A DNA stretch of 64,000 nt, taken from contig NC_089275.1 of NCBI RefSeq assembly GCF_963678975.1, positions 17,992,220 through 18,056,219 of the forward strand, in the 5' to 3' direction. This DNA comes from Dysidea avara. Lineage: Eukaryota > Porifera > Demospongiae > Dictyoceratida > Dysideidae. This document shows positions 1-11,086 of the stretch, piece after piece. The stretch's first letter is position 1. Every line of letters starts with the position of its first letter. The notes under the pieces are model-generated. The model was not told the origin of the DNA. It saw only the letters and a program-made list of their open reading frames with translations, and ran no database searches. The position numbers and the translations under genes were made by a program.

Positions 1-343
1 GCCTTTTGGCTCCTAAATGAAGGAGATGCGTGCAAGGTGGTAAAATGAAGTTACAAGAAATTACCTCCTAACCACCCACAAATGTTAGTCTTGGTGCCCA
101 ATCACAAAAACTGTCCTGGAAATTAAAAGGCGTTTCTTTCTCTACCATGTATGGGTGCATAAAGCGGCATTCACGTGCATATTTGGACACCCATATAAAA
201 TAGAGAAATAAACGCCTTTCAAATTCCAGGACGGTTTTTTGTGATTGGGCATCAAGACTAACATTTGTGGGTGGTTAGGAGGAAATTTCTCGTAACTTCA
301 TTTTACCACCTTACAAGCATCTCCTTCATTTAGGAGCCAAAAT
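1..343. repeat. Long palindromic (foldback/MITE-like) element
   Basis: The two halves are near-perfect reverse complements. The left arm begins TTTTGGCTCCTAAATGAAGG and the right arm ends with its complement, CATTTAGGAGCCAAAA. Arms are about 150 bp and the centre lies near 175. No ORF of note is present. The left edge may continue beyond the window. This fits a non-autonomous foldback element; the superfamily is not assignable. Confidence 0.8.
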
Positions 344-1494
344 GCAGCGTGCCAACGGAAATATCCTGAATATAAACCTTAAAAGCACACTTATACTCTT
401 GAAAGATATTTATTTACCTGCCTCTGTACTTTAGTACTGGTGCAATTGATGCAAAAGCATCAAGACTCACGGTAGTGAGTTGCGCGGCCAGTAAAGCAGA
501 AACGCGCGCCGTAGACAATAAATGACGCGACCACTACGTGAGGATTTTACAGGAACGAACGTTGTCGTTGTTATTTGTTATTATCTACTTTACCAGTTAG
601 GCACTCGAGGGTGTACACAGAAGGCAGAGCCTGTTCGAGGTGTTTACCCATAGCCTAGGAGCCTAAGCGAAAATCTTTGAGCTAAATATCCTAAAGTGAA
701 ACGGGACAAATACCTAGAAGGGCTGAAAAAAAGGCAACCCCATCGTGACTTGATCCGCAGGCCACCCAGATTGTCAAATTCGGCCGTCCTGTAACTCACC
801 CGCCACTTACGCTATCCCTCTGAAACTCTAGAGTTGAACTCATCGTGTCACTAGTAACTACCACATAAGCAGTGAAGCAAATCCATGCCGATTGTTTCGT
901 GATCGAGATTGCCGACATCAAAGGGGAAGTTTCTTTTTTTTTTATCGCATGCGGTTAGACGCAACCGCAGGTGTATGCCTTGCGTTCCTTTGTGTATTCC
1001 AAACATTGATTTCCCTGCTATCGCTTCAGTATTCACTCAATCGCCTCAAGATTCACATCATCGATTTCACCATACATGATTATGGAAAGCCATGTTGATC
1101 ATAACACACGTACATACTGAAAACTACAACATACTACTACTCATTACCTAACTATATACTTATTACTCGACTTATTACTACCTATACGTACTTAACTTAA
1201 CCAATGTCAAAGTCAGGAAATTCGTCCTCAGCAGTAAGCGAATACTGGCGGAGTATCATTTTTGCATTGTACCTCCACAAAGTCACAGACAGTGATTATC
1301 CTACAGTCGTAATTTCAGCACCAAACGAAGTTTCAGTCGTCCTCAGTCGACCTAGAGGCCAAATACAAAACCCAGATTGTTGTTTTCCGCAATACTAGCT
1401 TGGCACGTAGTGCAATGTGTCTTTAAACTGTTCTAAACGTTTCGTTTAGATTGAAACATATGTTTTCGAGAATGGCTAGTTTGAAATTTGAATT
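344..1494. other. Intergenic stretch, no gene recognised
   Basis: No recognisable protein or RNA gene was seen. Short ORFs on both strands lack family resemblance. At about 452-520 a stretch containing CACGGTAGTGAGTTGCGCGG resembles the 5' end of the repeat at 36,975 (CACGGTAGTGTGTCGTGCGG), so this may be a diverged or truncated copy of that element. Confidence 0.4.
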
Positions 1495-1800
1495 TAGTCG
1501 CCCCCGCGTAATTTGCTCTCTCTAAGAATTTTACTCGGAATTTAAAGAATGACGCAGAACACAACTGCGGTCACTGGGTATTGATGAACTGGCGCTCTAT
1601 GTAGTTAATCAGTGCATAAAGCCACAAAGAAGTGTGCTGCCATAGATTATAGTCCACAGATATAATCTATGGTGCTGCATACCATCGTTCGTTTTTAACA
1701 AATTTAGTTGCCCCCACTGTGACGTAATTTGTCCTCTAAGGGCGCGGCTTAAAGAATGACACAGAGTACAACTGCAGTTACCAGTTGTTGACACAAGCTG
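1495..1800. repeat. Diverged direct duplication with a small hairpin between the copies
   Basis: Two diverged copies of about 90 bp (about 1,495-1,595 and 1,705-1,800) share blocks such as GTAATTTG, TTAAAGAATGAC, and a CAGA..ACAACTGC segment. Between them lies a hairpin with 11-bp arms, CCATAGATTAT and ATAATCTATGG, at about 1,641-1,675. No coding potential was recognised. Confidence 0.5.
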
Positions 1801-2600
1801 CGAGTAATTAGCACATGTAGCTAGCCAATTGTCACCATGCATTATTGCATTTTATAGCACCCCCGGCCCACACAAAAATTATACATGTAATTACAACATA
1901 CAGAGGAAACATGAATGCCAAACACTTTTCACAACAATAATGTAAGAATTGTACAATAATGACTGTAATATAACAGCTATGAAATGTTTTCCAGTGGCCC
2001 GCCATGGTAGCAAGTCTCACATGACGGCATGTATATTCATCCAACACATAAGTATGATGACAAGTTGGTATGACTCCATTTGTAGAATCCAGATGAGTGG
2101 GTGTGGCTCCAGTATGTCTAAACAGTTAACAAACATTCCTGTTATAAATACGTGCTAGAGTTGCAATATAATAGCATAGTATTTAAATGCAACAATACAT
2201 AGTCTCCATTGCATCACTATCAAACGACACTAAGTGGAGGATATTGTTGCATCTCTAGTATGTACACTCTATCAGTACAACCTGTCTTAATGGCCACCAG
2301 TATAGAAAGACAACCTCTCTTGAAAAGCCAATTCCAATTGAGAATTTATACACTGTTACCTGCTTATTGAGTGAGGGTGGCAATAAACAAGTTCCACCGT
2401 AATTTATACACATGATCTGATCTGTATATTCTGTCAGTGGATGAGATCCACTTGGCCAGGACAAAATGTGACCCAAATGTCCTGGATGATCCATACTCAA
2501 CCCACTTATGACCCAGTGGCACAATGGAACTGAGTATAGAGAATACAATTATATTTATTTCTAAGATGTGTGGATGTGTGGACACATTACAACACATTAC

Positions 2601-3240
2601 ATGTACACTGTTAAAACGAGGTGTTACAGGTACACCCATCATAAGGTGTTCATGTACACCCATGGTATTTACAACACCCTAGGGGAGTATTGTAGCACTT
2701 GGAGTGTTGTTGAATACCACAAATGTCATTTTACTCCCCAATAATAGCTAAGCCACTGTAAGGGTGTTTGCCTACACCTAGGTATATTGAAACCCACAAT
2801 TGGATGCTTCTATTGAAAATTAGGTTATAAGTACAGTTTGCTAACTTCTATAAGAGTGACTTGGAAACAACTATGTGGTAAGTATAAGGTGTTTCAAATA
2901 TATTATTGCGTACTGCTAATGTGCTTTGTTGTTGGTAGTCATTGAGTATAAATTGAAATCAATATGAAGGTTACTGGAATGCTATAGCAAGCCTACATTT
3001 TTTTTCAACAAAATGCCACCATGGAGAGCACTAGAACATCTTTAAAGTGTACCGTGACACCTTTATTGCTATTCCTAGAACACCCTTAGGGAGTGTTGCA
3101 ATGCCCTTGTAACACCTTTTAGTTGCTCCTAGAGCACCCCTGGGGAGTACTACAACTCCCTTCAAAGGAGTTTAATTTACACAGCAGTTAGAACTCCCCC
3201 AAAGGTGATTGGATTACACCCTATTTTTAACAGTGTACAT
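2601..3240. repeat. MITE-like element with 16-bp terminal inverted repeats
   Basis: The ends are ATGTACACTGTTAAAA and its exact complement TTTTAACAGTGTACAT. The interior is rich in repeated blocks around AGGTGTT, ACACC and GGGGAGTA in both orientations. These may be subterminal binding repeats. No clear target-site duplication was found. Non-autonomous, about 640 bp. Confidence 0.65.
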
Positions 3241-3368
3241 ACAAGACATGCTACGTACTGTTTTAGCATTTCAAGTCACCACATTATGTACGGACCAGTC
3301 AACAATGCTTCATAGTGCCCATCAGTAAACCTGAAGAAAAGTTACGAAAAATAAAAATTCACATAAGT

Positions 3369-3548
3369 ACAATGAAACCTCATTAATATGGCCAGCTGTG
3401 GAACCAAAGATTTGGCCTGAATAACAAGGTGGCCTTATGAATGAGGTCATAAAGTACTGCTTAGCTATATTTGGGATCTACTAGAGGTGGCCAATATAAT
3501 GAGGTGGTCTTATTAAAGAGGTGGCCGCTAAGTGAGGTTTTACTGTAC
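3369..3548. repeat. Inverted-repeat element ending in CAGTAAAACCTC-like termini
   Basis: The left end reads CAATGAAACCTCATTAATAT and the right end is roughly its complement, GTGAGGTTTTACTGTA. Internal GAGGTGGCC blocks recur in both orientations. A related fragment with GGCCTGAATAATGACCAGC and CACTGTA lies at about 4,318-4,350. This resembles a short Tc1/mariner-type MITE, but the superfamily call is inference. Confidence 0.5.
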
Positions 3549-4522
3549 ATACAGTTCACAATGGCGAACAATATTAATGGTTAACAATATACACTGAAAC
3601 TTGCAGGTCACTTGTGGAAGATTGCTCTCTACACAAAATGACACATTCAGAGATGGATGATACAGTAACACATTGTGACTTCAATACTCGTGATGTGTCC
3701 CTGCTAGGCAGCAACCATATACACAGCACTGCCAATGCACAACATCGTGCTTGTTTGTACACACAATTTTGCTCAAGATTTTACAAATTGATAATTAAGG
3801 GGTGTGGAAACTAGCTGCTCGCTCAAAAGACTGTGTGGCAGCTGTTTCCCTTCTGTACAAGTGGCCACCAAGACAGGTCCACTGTGGATGAAAGCTAGGC
3901 ATTAGATATTTGGTATTTCATGTGTTGAAGGCATTCCAGGGCTTCCGATAGTCTCAAATCTCACCACAGTTTAACTCAGGCAGTGTTGTGGTCACCACTA
4001 AACCACTGGAATGCTGTGTTATGTGAAAAATATATCCTATGGATAATGACTTCATCACTTTCTTCATCAGGAGCTTATAAGGACCAATAGTGAAACTTTT
4101 TACACTTTGGGCTGACAGCCAACTGCTTAAGTCTGAAGCAGTGCCTTTGGTGCTCTAACAGATTGGCTGCCCCCTTGCTGCCAGCACTCACTGTCTCATA
4201 CGTTGTCACACACTAAATCCATCTCTATAGCCAGTTAGAACAGTATGCTACTTACCTTTTTAAGGCGCAAAATGCAGCCACCTCTTTAAAAAGCTAGGTC
4301 AGAAAATTTTTTGTCCCTACGGCCTGAATAATGACCAGCTTTCACTGTACTATTAGTGATTAGTGATCATGGAGGATTATTTATTAAGATACTAAGATAT
4401 ACAAATGCTACAACCTCTAAATATAGCAGTAAATTTTTTACCCTGGTCCAATGTCTAATAATCGTGAGAGACTCTACTGTGACAAATACATGTTTATCAT
4501 GATATGTGCTAATCGCCTTTTT

Positions 4523-4579
4523 AAACCAGGCGCACGCCCACAGCCGGCCGAATGCCGGCTGTGGGCGTGCGCCTGGTTT
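4523..4579. repeat. Perfect GC-rich hairpin, 26-bp arms, 5-nt loop
   Basis: Positions 4,523-4,548 are exactly complementary to 4,554-4,579, with the loop CGAAT between. The arms include GGCGCACGCCCACAGCCGGC. The core CAGCCGGC/GCCGGCTG resembles the smaller hairpins beside the minisatellite arrays at about 22.5 and 42.07 kb. It is much more GC-rich than its surroundings. Confidence 0.85.
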
Positions 4580-4599
4580 ACTGTAATTGTTTCTGTAAA

Positions 4600-4647
4600 A
4601 GTGTGTGTGTGTACCTATCTATCTACCTATCTACCTATCTACCTATG
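4600..4647. repeat. GT run followed by a (ATCTACCT)n microsatellite
   Basis: A short GT run leads into four to five copies of an 8-bp ATCTACCT unit. Simple sequence repeat, directly visible. Confidence 0.85.
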
Positions 4648-5605
4648 TTTGTCCGTACGCACCCACGTAAGCAAAATCGTTTCATAACGGTAAAAGCAGA
4701 TTTTACGTAAGAAGTAAAATTGAAATGAAGTCTGTATTAAACTTTTGCACAGGTGAACTTTGCTCTGAGGTGGTTTCTTTTCGGCGGACTGAAATACGGG
4801 TGTGGTGACTTTCCTCAGATTACCTTCCCCTTGAGGTTTTCAGGCATTTAGCAACTGAAAAACAACGGTGCAGGCCACGTACACTGCCAGAAATAGCCTA
4901 TCGCCTCGAGTTGAAAGGGGGCGTATCCCTTACGTACGCGAATGAAAATGAAGAGCAGCTTTGAGGCTTTGTCGAGAGAATTTGTGGGAAAAAACACGTT
5001 AGTCACACTATAAAACAGTTTAGAAGATAGTTTTGTGTGTAATATGTTGGTAAAAGCGGTTTATTTAACAAACGCTTCCTTAGCAGTGCATAGCAACGTA
5101 ATTGAACGAATTACGAATATTTCATGAATTACGAAATACGAGAAATAGCTAATTATATTATTGCACAACCCAAACTACCCTATTGTAAAGTAGTAATACA
5201 TAGTTGGTTAATTCATAGCAGTATATATGTCTAGTTAATCCAGATGAGTTAGCTAGCTGCATGGCGCCTGGTTTTTAGAAGTAGCACAACATCAACTTGT
5301 TACAATTAAGTTTTACAACACAAATACATGTATAATTAAACTCACCAATTGTGACTAAATCCCTTCAACACGAAAAGACAAGTAATGAGACAACCTTGGA
5401 GACAACAGCCTCACAAGCCTATTCTGGTGCGCTTATTTAGTAGTAATATAAATTTTAAAGGCGTTTATTTACAACAGGACATAATTACGAGCGCCTCTAT
5501 TGTCTCTGTACATACTTGCCTTTTCTTTACTATTCTCATTTCATTTCACAAGATCTCTTGGCAGGGGCGTAGCTTCTTCACTTGAATTAGTCAATGCTTG
5601 AAGTA

Positions 5606-5789
5606 GATCGAGATACTCTAATAGAACAGTCACATTTCTACAAGTGCCACATTTTTATATTGTAAAGTGTGTAAGTAGCTAGTAATTTAAACTATATAAT
5701 CCAATGCTAAGCAGAAGTTGTAACTATGCTAAATGTTGATTGCAGTGTTACAGCTATTTTGTGACTGCTCTAATAGAGTATTTTGATCG
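5606..5789. mobile_element. Short element bounded by inverted copies of the ACTCTAATAGAGCAGTCA motif
   Basis: The left boundary contains ACTCTAATAGAACAGTCAC and the right boundary GTGACTGCTCTAATAGAGTA. The inverted match extends outward over a GATC-containing flank for about 28 bp. The 184-bp interior is AT-rich and non-coding. This is the clearest minimal example of a dispersed motif family seen about 20 times in the window. Confidence 0.55.
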
Positions 5790-5870
5790 TTTACAAGATG
5801 AAAGGCAAAGTGTTATTAAGGGTTTACTAGTTAAAATGGGTGTTAGTTGACTGCAGTTGCATGCCACTAA

Positions 5871-6055
5871 CAGGGCCGCCCAGAGAAATTAGGGGGCCCA
5901 GGGAAAAGAGTTAAACAGGGGCCCAGGGGCAAGGAAGTGTCTAGATCCTGACTGCTCTATTAGAGTATATCGATCTTTCTTTAAACAGGCAATCAAGGGG
6001 CCCCTTTTGGGTTGGGGCAGGGGGAAAATACCTCCCCCCCATGTGGGCGGCCCTG
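5871..6055. mobile_element. hAT-type MITE, 185 bp, with perfect 8-bp target duplication
   Basis: The termini are CAGGGCCGCCC and GGGCGGCCCTG. The element is flanked on both sides by GCCACTAA (5,863-5,870 and 6,056-6,063), an 8-bp duplication typical of the hAT superfamily. No transposase is encoded. One TGACTGCTCTATTAGAG-like motif lies inside at about 5,949. Confidence 0.8.
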
Positions 6056-6197
6056 GCCACTAAAATTACAGTTATATTTTAATATTATGTCACTGTAATC
6101 TGGGGTTTCTGTCAAAACCATGGAAACTCACCTACTGTTATCAACAGTGCATTGCTTATTCTAACAAAAAGTATTGAAATCCCATCCAAAAACAGCT

Positions 6198-6784
6198 TAT
6201 AGCTGTAAAAAAAGTGCGCGTCCAACTAAAGCAGAGCTAACTGTGACAAAAAGTAATGATATCATACTGCGGCCATGTACGAGGTGTGCAAGTTGTAAAA
6301 TCCATATTAGCTAATCAGATAATACAATGTTATTGTTAAAGTGTTAATGAGAACTATGTGCTGCTAGTTTATAAGTGTGTGAGCATCTTCATAAATGCCA
6401 CACAAATTTAATTTTCAATAAAGCAATGTGTATAGTTTCTCTGATAGCAATAAATAGTTTGAGTTTGGCCGCCTTTCCTGTATACGGCAATGCTACGAAC
6501 AAAGGAAAGGTGGCCAAACTCAAACTATTTATTGCTATCAGAGAATCTATACACATTGCTTTATTGAGAAATAAATTTGTGTGGCATTTATGAAGATGCT
6601 CACACACTTATAAACTAGCAGCACATAGTTCTCATTAACACTTTAACAATAACATTGTATTATCTGATTAGCTAATATGGATTTTACAACTTGCACACCT
6701 CGTACATGGCCGCATTATGATATCATTACTTTTTGTCGCTGTTAACTCTGCTTTACTTGGACGCGCACTTTTTTTACAGCTATA
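6198..6784. mobile_element. Large near-perfect palindrome (~290-bp arms), MITE
   Basis: The arms are almost identical reverse complements around a short centre near 6,490. The ends share TATAGCTGTAAAAAAAGTGC. That terminus resembles the ends of the three palindromes at 22.2, 27.9 and 42.1 kb (AGCTGTAAAAAAAGTGYGG), so they may belong to one superfamily. Mirror-image 72-residue ORFs on the two strands are a by-product of the palindrome, not genes. Confidence 0.85.
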
Positions 6785-7153
6785 ATTAACTTTACTGGTG
6801 GGCATGGCTAAATTAATAATAAAATATGTCCGAATTTACCGCAAAAAGTTGTGAGGCTGCTACTCCCTCTATGCTAAAGATACTGAATCCATTTTTTGGC
6901 CATTATTAGCAAATGAATACAGATATACTGTATACAAATTTGAAATAAATTAGACATTGTTTACTGGTAGTAATAATCAAAGTCCGAAAACTGGTAGGTT
7001 TGTCCGAACGTAGAATTTATCGGACCGAGCATACTATTGCCTACAACTTTCAAGCCATTAATCGTGCATAGCTGATTATTTGAGGATAATAACTACTTAG
7101 TGTAGCCTACATTTTGGTACAATAACGTAAGCTGCAGGATTTCTAGGAAGTGA

Positions 7154-7516
7154 GTGGTAGCTGTTCGAACATCGTATTATATATTACTTAAACGACATTA
7201 TGACATGGACCCATCTACATTTTTTACTTTAAATACTGCTACCACCAGGGGCCACTCTCTTAAGTTTTTTAAAGAAAGATCAAGATTACTTGTTAGGCAG
7301 AACTTTTTTACAAATAGAATAGTCAATCTATGGAACTCCTTACCTGACTTTATCATTTCAGCACCAACAGTTGCAACCTTCAAGCTGCGCTTGGATAATT
7401 TTTGGAAGCAATCTGGATATGGGCACCTTCAAAGGCCTGCGGCCTAGCCTGGCAAGTTAGCTTGCCTTGGCATCTACAAGCCCATTAAATAATAATAATA
7501 ATAATAATAATAATAA
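7154..7516 (+). mobile_element. 3' remnant of a non-LTR retrotransposon (LINE), 5'-truncated
   Basis: The 97-codon ORF contains RGHSLKFFKERSRLLVRQNF and FTNRIVNLWNSLPDFIISAP, the pattern seen at the C-terminus of many CR1/Jockey-like LINE polyproteins (R..F..R....WN.LP). It ends in a stop, then a short 3' UTR and an (AAT)n tail at about 7,488-7,516, as expected of a 3' end. The reverse transcriptase and endonuclease parts are absent, so this is a dead truncated copy. Confidence 0.7.
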
Positions 7517-7899
7517 ACTATTGTCCGTTAATCGATAGTTGACTCCAGCTAGGCTTGCACGAACATAATTATGGGACAGATCACAAATGTTTATGTGATT
7601 TAAGTGTTGTATGAAGTTACTAAATTCAGTAGCGCGTGTTCTCATGCGTGGCGAGTTTCTCGCGCGGCTAGTGCATATTCACGCGATATTCCACAGGTAT
7701 TGTACAGTACATTGCAAAAGAATGATCCCGCGAGAAGATGCGAGCGTTACTCGCATGTGTATACTCGCTACGTTACCTGTGAGCTGTACTATATCTATAC
7801 AAAACTTTTTACATTTCACTCCTTCAAAACGTCTATTTTTAATAGCTAGCTATTTTTATCAGAAAAAAAACATGTCTACGCTTGGTTAGCTGAGCTTAC

Positions 7900-8310
7900 C
7901 TGGGCAGTAACCAATCCTATAAGTACTACATGAAGCAGTGTCTTCCATGGAAAAAGAGGAAACTCTTTATCAGTCCATTTTTCAATGTGATTCTTGAATT
8001 GATGCCTTAGTTTCTCTCTTAATACAAAACGACTGCTTTCAAACTTCTCTTCCTCCTGTGCGTAACTTTGAGGTCTTGTTTTACCATGGTTTAGACACGC
8101 TATGACAAAATAACGAATTAATAAGGATATTAATCCGTATAGGAAGGACAACATTCTCTGTTTATAGTTGGTAGATTTATCCTTCGAATCCTCAGTGTTC
8201 TTCAGCATTCCGCTCGGTTTAATCAGCTCAGTGGGCGGCGTGTCTAAGTTTGCAATTGAGTTACCAATCACAGTTAAAGCTACAAACAAGTCATTAAATA
8301 TAAGTTCCAC
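7900..8310 (-). CDS. Putative mucolipin (TRPML)-like protein, N-terminal exon (partial gene)
   Basis: Mucolipins are endolysosomal cation channels of the TRP family. This exon opens with ATG at 8,310 and stays open to a donor after ..CTGCCCAG, followed by GTAAGC (boundary at 7,900). About 137 codons are encoded. Near the end, LREKLRHQF, then PWKTLLHVVLIGLVTAQ, match the layout just before and at the start of the first membrane helix of mucolipins (LRRKLKYFF...PWKL..Q..KI..VT.Q). The N-terminal ~95 residues are unlike known family members and an upstream or alternative start is possible. Later exons would lie at lower coordinates; none was recognised, so intron 1 may extend past the left edge. 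The family call rests on one short stretch and is tentative. Confidence 0.45.
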
Positions 8311-8625
8311 TTCAATTTACGTCCCTTATTATATCAATATATAGGCAACTTTCATTGGGCGCGCGCGATATCTCTACATTAGTTCGCCCGCCGCCTGCAT
8401 GTGCAGACTTGCTCAACCACAAAATTACGTAATACAGGAAACTGAGTTGTCACGTGATCACCGCACAAGCCGTTTTGTAGTCAACCACGTTTTCTGCGTA
8501 ACAATGACAGTCGAGTGACCTTTATTTAACGAAGTGGCTATGTTTACGGGCCCGTAACGTTTTTTTTTTTTTTTTTTTTTTTATTGTTTTTTTTTATAAA
8601 TAAAAAAACAGTAGCCTCATAGGCT

Positions 8626-8671
<46 letters not shown>

Positions 8672-8868
8672 TAAAACAGTACATAATAAAAAAAATTTTG
8701 CTATATTTTGCGCCTGTTTTTTGCTATATTTTGCGCCTAAAAATTTTTGCTGTAGGATTTTTTTGCTATATTTACGGCATTCCTAAGTGCGCATGTGCAA
8801 GCATCTCCTGACTAAATCTGTCACCATTGCGCCTGTTTTGTGTACATGATAAGTACGGTATAACCGAT
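8311..8868. promoter_or_regulatory. Divergent intergenic region with CpG-rich part and poly-T tracts
   Basis: This lies between two divergently oriented coding starts, the mucolipin-like exon (minus) and the transposase gene (plus). About 8,355-8,400 is CpG-rich (GGGCGCGCGCGATATC), as at many promoters. Long T runs occupy about 8,561-8,582 and 8,629-8,669. A unit TGCTATATTTTGCGCCT is repeated at about 8,700-8,740. The promoter role is inferred from position only. Confidence 0.35.
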
Positions 8869-9735
8869 ATGGATAGTAGTGAAGATGATGGTACCGCGGA
8901 TAGTTGCTGGGTTGGGAGTGAAGTAGAAAGAGGGTTTGGTTTTGATGTTGAAAACGACTGTAATCCGTCTCCAACCGCCATTACTGTTGGAATGGAATTC
9001 GATTCATATGAGCAGTTGTATTCTGCTATTACGGATTACAAATATTTAAACTACGTAGACTTATACAAGAGGAGTACAAGGGGCCTACATGGAGTCTGCT
9101 TAGAAGCGTGCTACAAAGCGCCGTTATTCCGATGCTTTAGTTTTCTCAGAGATAGACTATGCTTGCAAGCAAGGTGGCCGCGAGTATAAGTCACGTTCTA
9201 AAGGAATCAGGAAGGCACAGAGGTCAGTGTGGCTTTTGGTATGTGTTTACTCTCAACCCCGTACATTGCACAATGTAGCACTTACCTAAAGAATACCCAT
9301 TTAAAATAAAAATCAAAGCATCCCGAGATGGCCAGAAGCTGTGTGTGAAGGAAATCAGTGGTGAGCACAATCATCCAGTATCAAAGGTTTGTGTTGTGTG
9401 CAAGGGTGATTAATTATTCCACAGTGTGTTATATAATATCTTTGCATGTGATAGGAATCATTTATGCACATGCCAAACCAATGCCATTTTGGTCCAGAAA
9501 TTAAACAACAAGCAGTTGAAATGTTGGATATAAAATCTAACAAAAAGATGTTGCAGAATCATCTAATTCATGTGACAGGAAAGCCAGTCATACTGAAGGA
9601 TCTTCACAACCTGTATACTAAGTCAAAACCTAAGTCAAAATGTGATTTTCAGGAATTGGTAGATGCAATGAGAAGAATGAAAGGTACATTATTACTTTTA
9701 ATAATAAATATACACAGTATTCTTTGGATTTTTAG

Positions 9736-11086
9736 ATGCAGTCATAACAACGTTTGTTGATGGCAATAATGTGTTGTGGGCAATATTCTTTCAGACTCTT
9801 GACATGAAGAACACGTTCAAGTCATATCCAGAGCTACTATTCATAGATGCCACTTACAAGTTGAATGACTTGCAAATACCCCTATATGTTCTCTTGGCAG
9901 TTGACGGCAATGGAGAGAGTGAAATAGTCTGCTTGTGGATAGTGCAGTGTGAAGACAAAGAAATCATTGCAAGCTTGCTAGTTGAATTTAAACAGCATAA
10001 TGACAGCCGGTCGCTAATCAAATGTGTGATGTCAGACAAAGATATGACAGAGAGGAATGTTATAAAAGAGCACTTTCCACAGGCAAACCTTTTAATTTGC
10101 CTTTTTCATACCATGCGCACATTCAAGCGAGAAATTTCATGTGATAAGCTGGGAATTTCACAGAGTGAAAGAACATTATGTTTAGAACTGTTGACGAAAA
10201 TGGCCTATGTTCAAAGTGAAACAGCATACACTACACTGTACAATGAGTTTAGGCAAAGTGTGCCTAAGATTGCCACAGATTACTTTGATGATAACTGGCA
10301 CGGCATCCGTGAACAGTGGGTAGATGGATTAAAAAATTCATGGTGCAACTACTTAAACAGGACAACAGAGCGGAACGTATTAATGCCAAACTTAAGAGCG
10401 TTATCACCAGGTACTCCAGAATGACACAGTTCTTCAATAATCTGATGCAGTGCTTATCATCTCTGCAAGTTGAAAGGGATCACAGGGCCTTAGAAGTTGT
10501 CACAAAAAGAAGAGTCACTAGTGTTGATCCAACATCAGCTTTGGGATGATATATGGAACTACTCACACCTTATGCATTTGAATATGTGAAGAAGCAGTTT
10601 GAATTGTCTGAAAAGGTCATGATGTTGATGATAATAATTGCACAATAGATTCCAGGGAAGGAGAGCTTGTTACAAGCATAGATAACTGTTCATGTGTGTT
10701 TAGTTCTTCTATGAAACTACCCTGCTGACATATTTTGGCCACTCGTTGTCACAAGGGCTTACAAAGATTTGACGAAAATCTCTGTGCTGACCGATGGAAA
10801 TTGCAGTATTGTTTGACCAATCACCGAACATCTCAGAATTATCAGTGTGATGGTTTTGAACCCAAGGTTGCAATGGACATGATACATAATGATCCACAGC
10901 CATCAAAAGTCTTAACTGAGCAAGAAAAGTACAAGAAAGCATTTCAGATTGCTCAGCATCTTGCCCAGCATCTTTCTTCTATTGGAATGAAAGAATTTGA
11001 GGAAGGCCTTCAGGTACTGAAGATAATTAAATTAAAGTGGGAAGAAGGGAAGAAACTGACCATCATGGATATTGACAATGGTTCAG
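9736..11086 (+). pseudogene. MULE transposase core and SWIM finger exon of the broken gene
   Basis: The exon opens after TTTTTAG and carries LFIDATYKLNDLQIPLYVLL (first catalytic-region Asp) and CVMSDKDMTERNVI (second), then FHTMRTFKREI, the conserved mid-domain block. A frameshift near 10,360-10,370 moves the reading into AERINAKLKSVITRYSRM. TGA at 10,547-10,549 and a frameshift near 10,615 follow. The SWIM motif CxC...CxH appears as NCSCVFSSSMKLPC-stop-HI, where the stop (TGA at 10,726-10,728) stands where an Arg is usual. The exon ends at a GTAATG donor. Confidence 0.75.

Noticed and set aside
6375-6607. Two 72-residue ORFs on opposite strands with nearly identical sequence
   Set aside because: They are mirror products of the palindromic element at 6,198-6,784, not genes.
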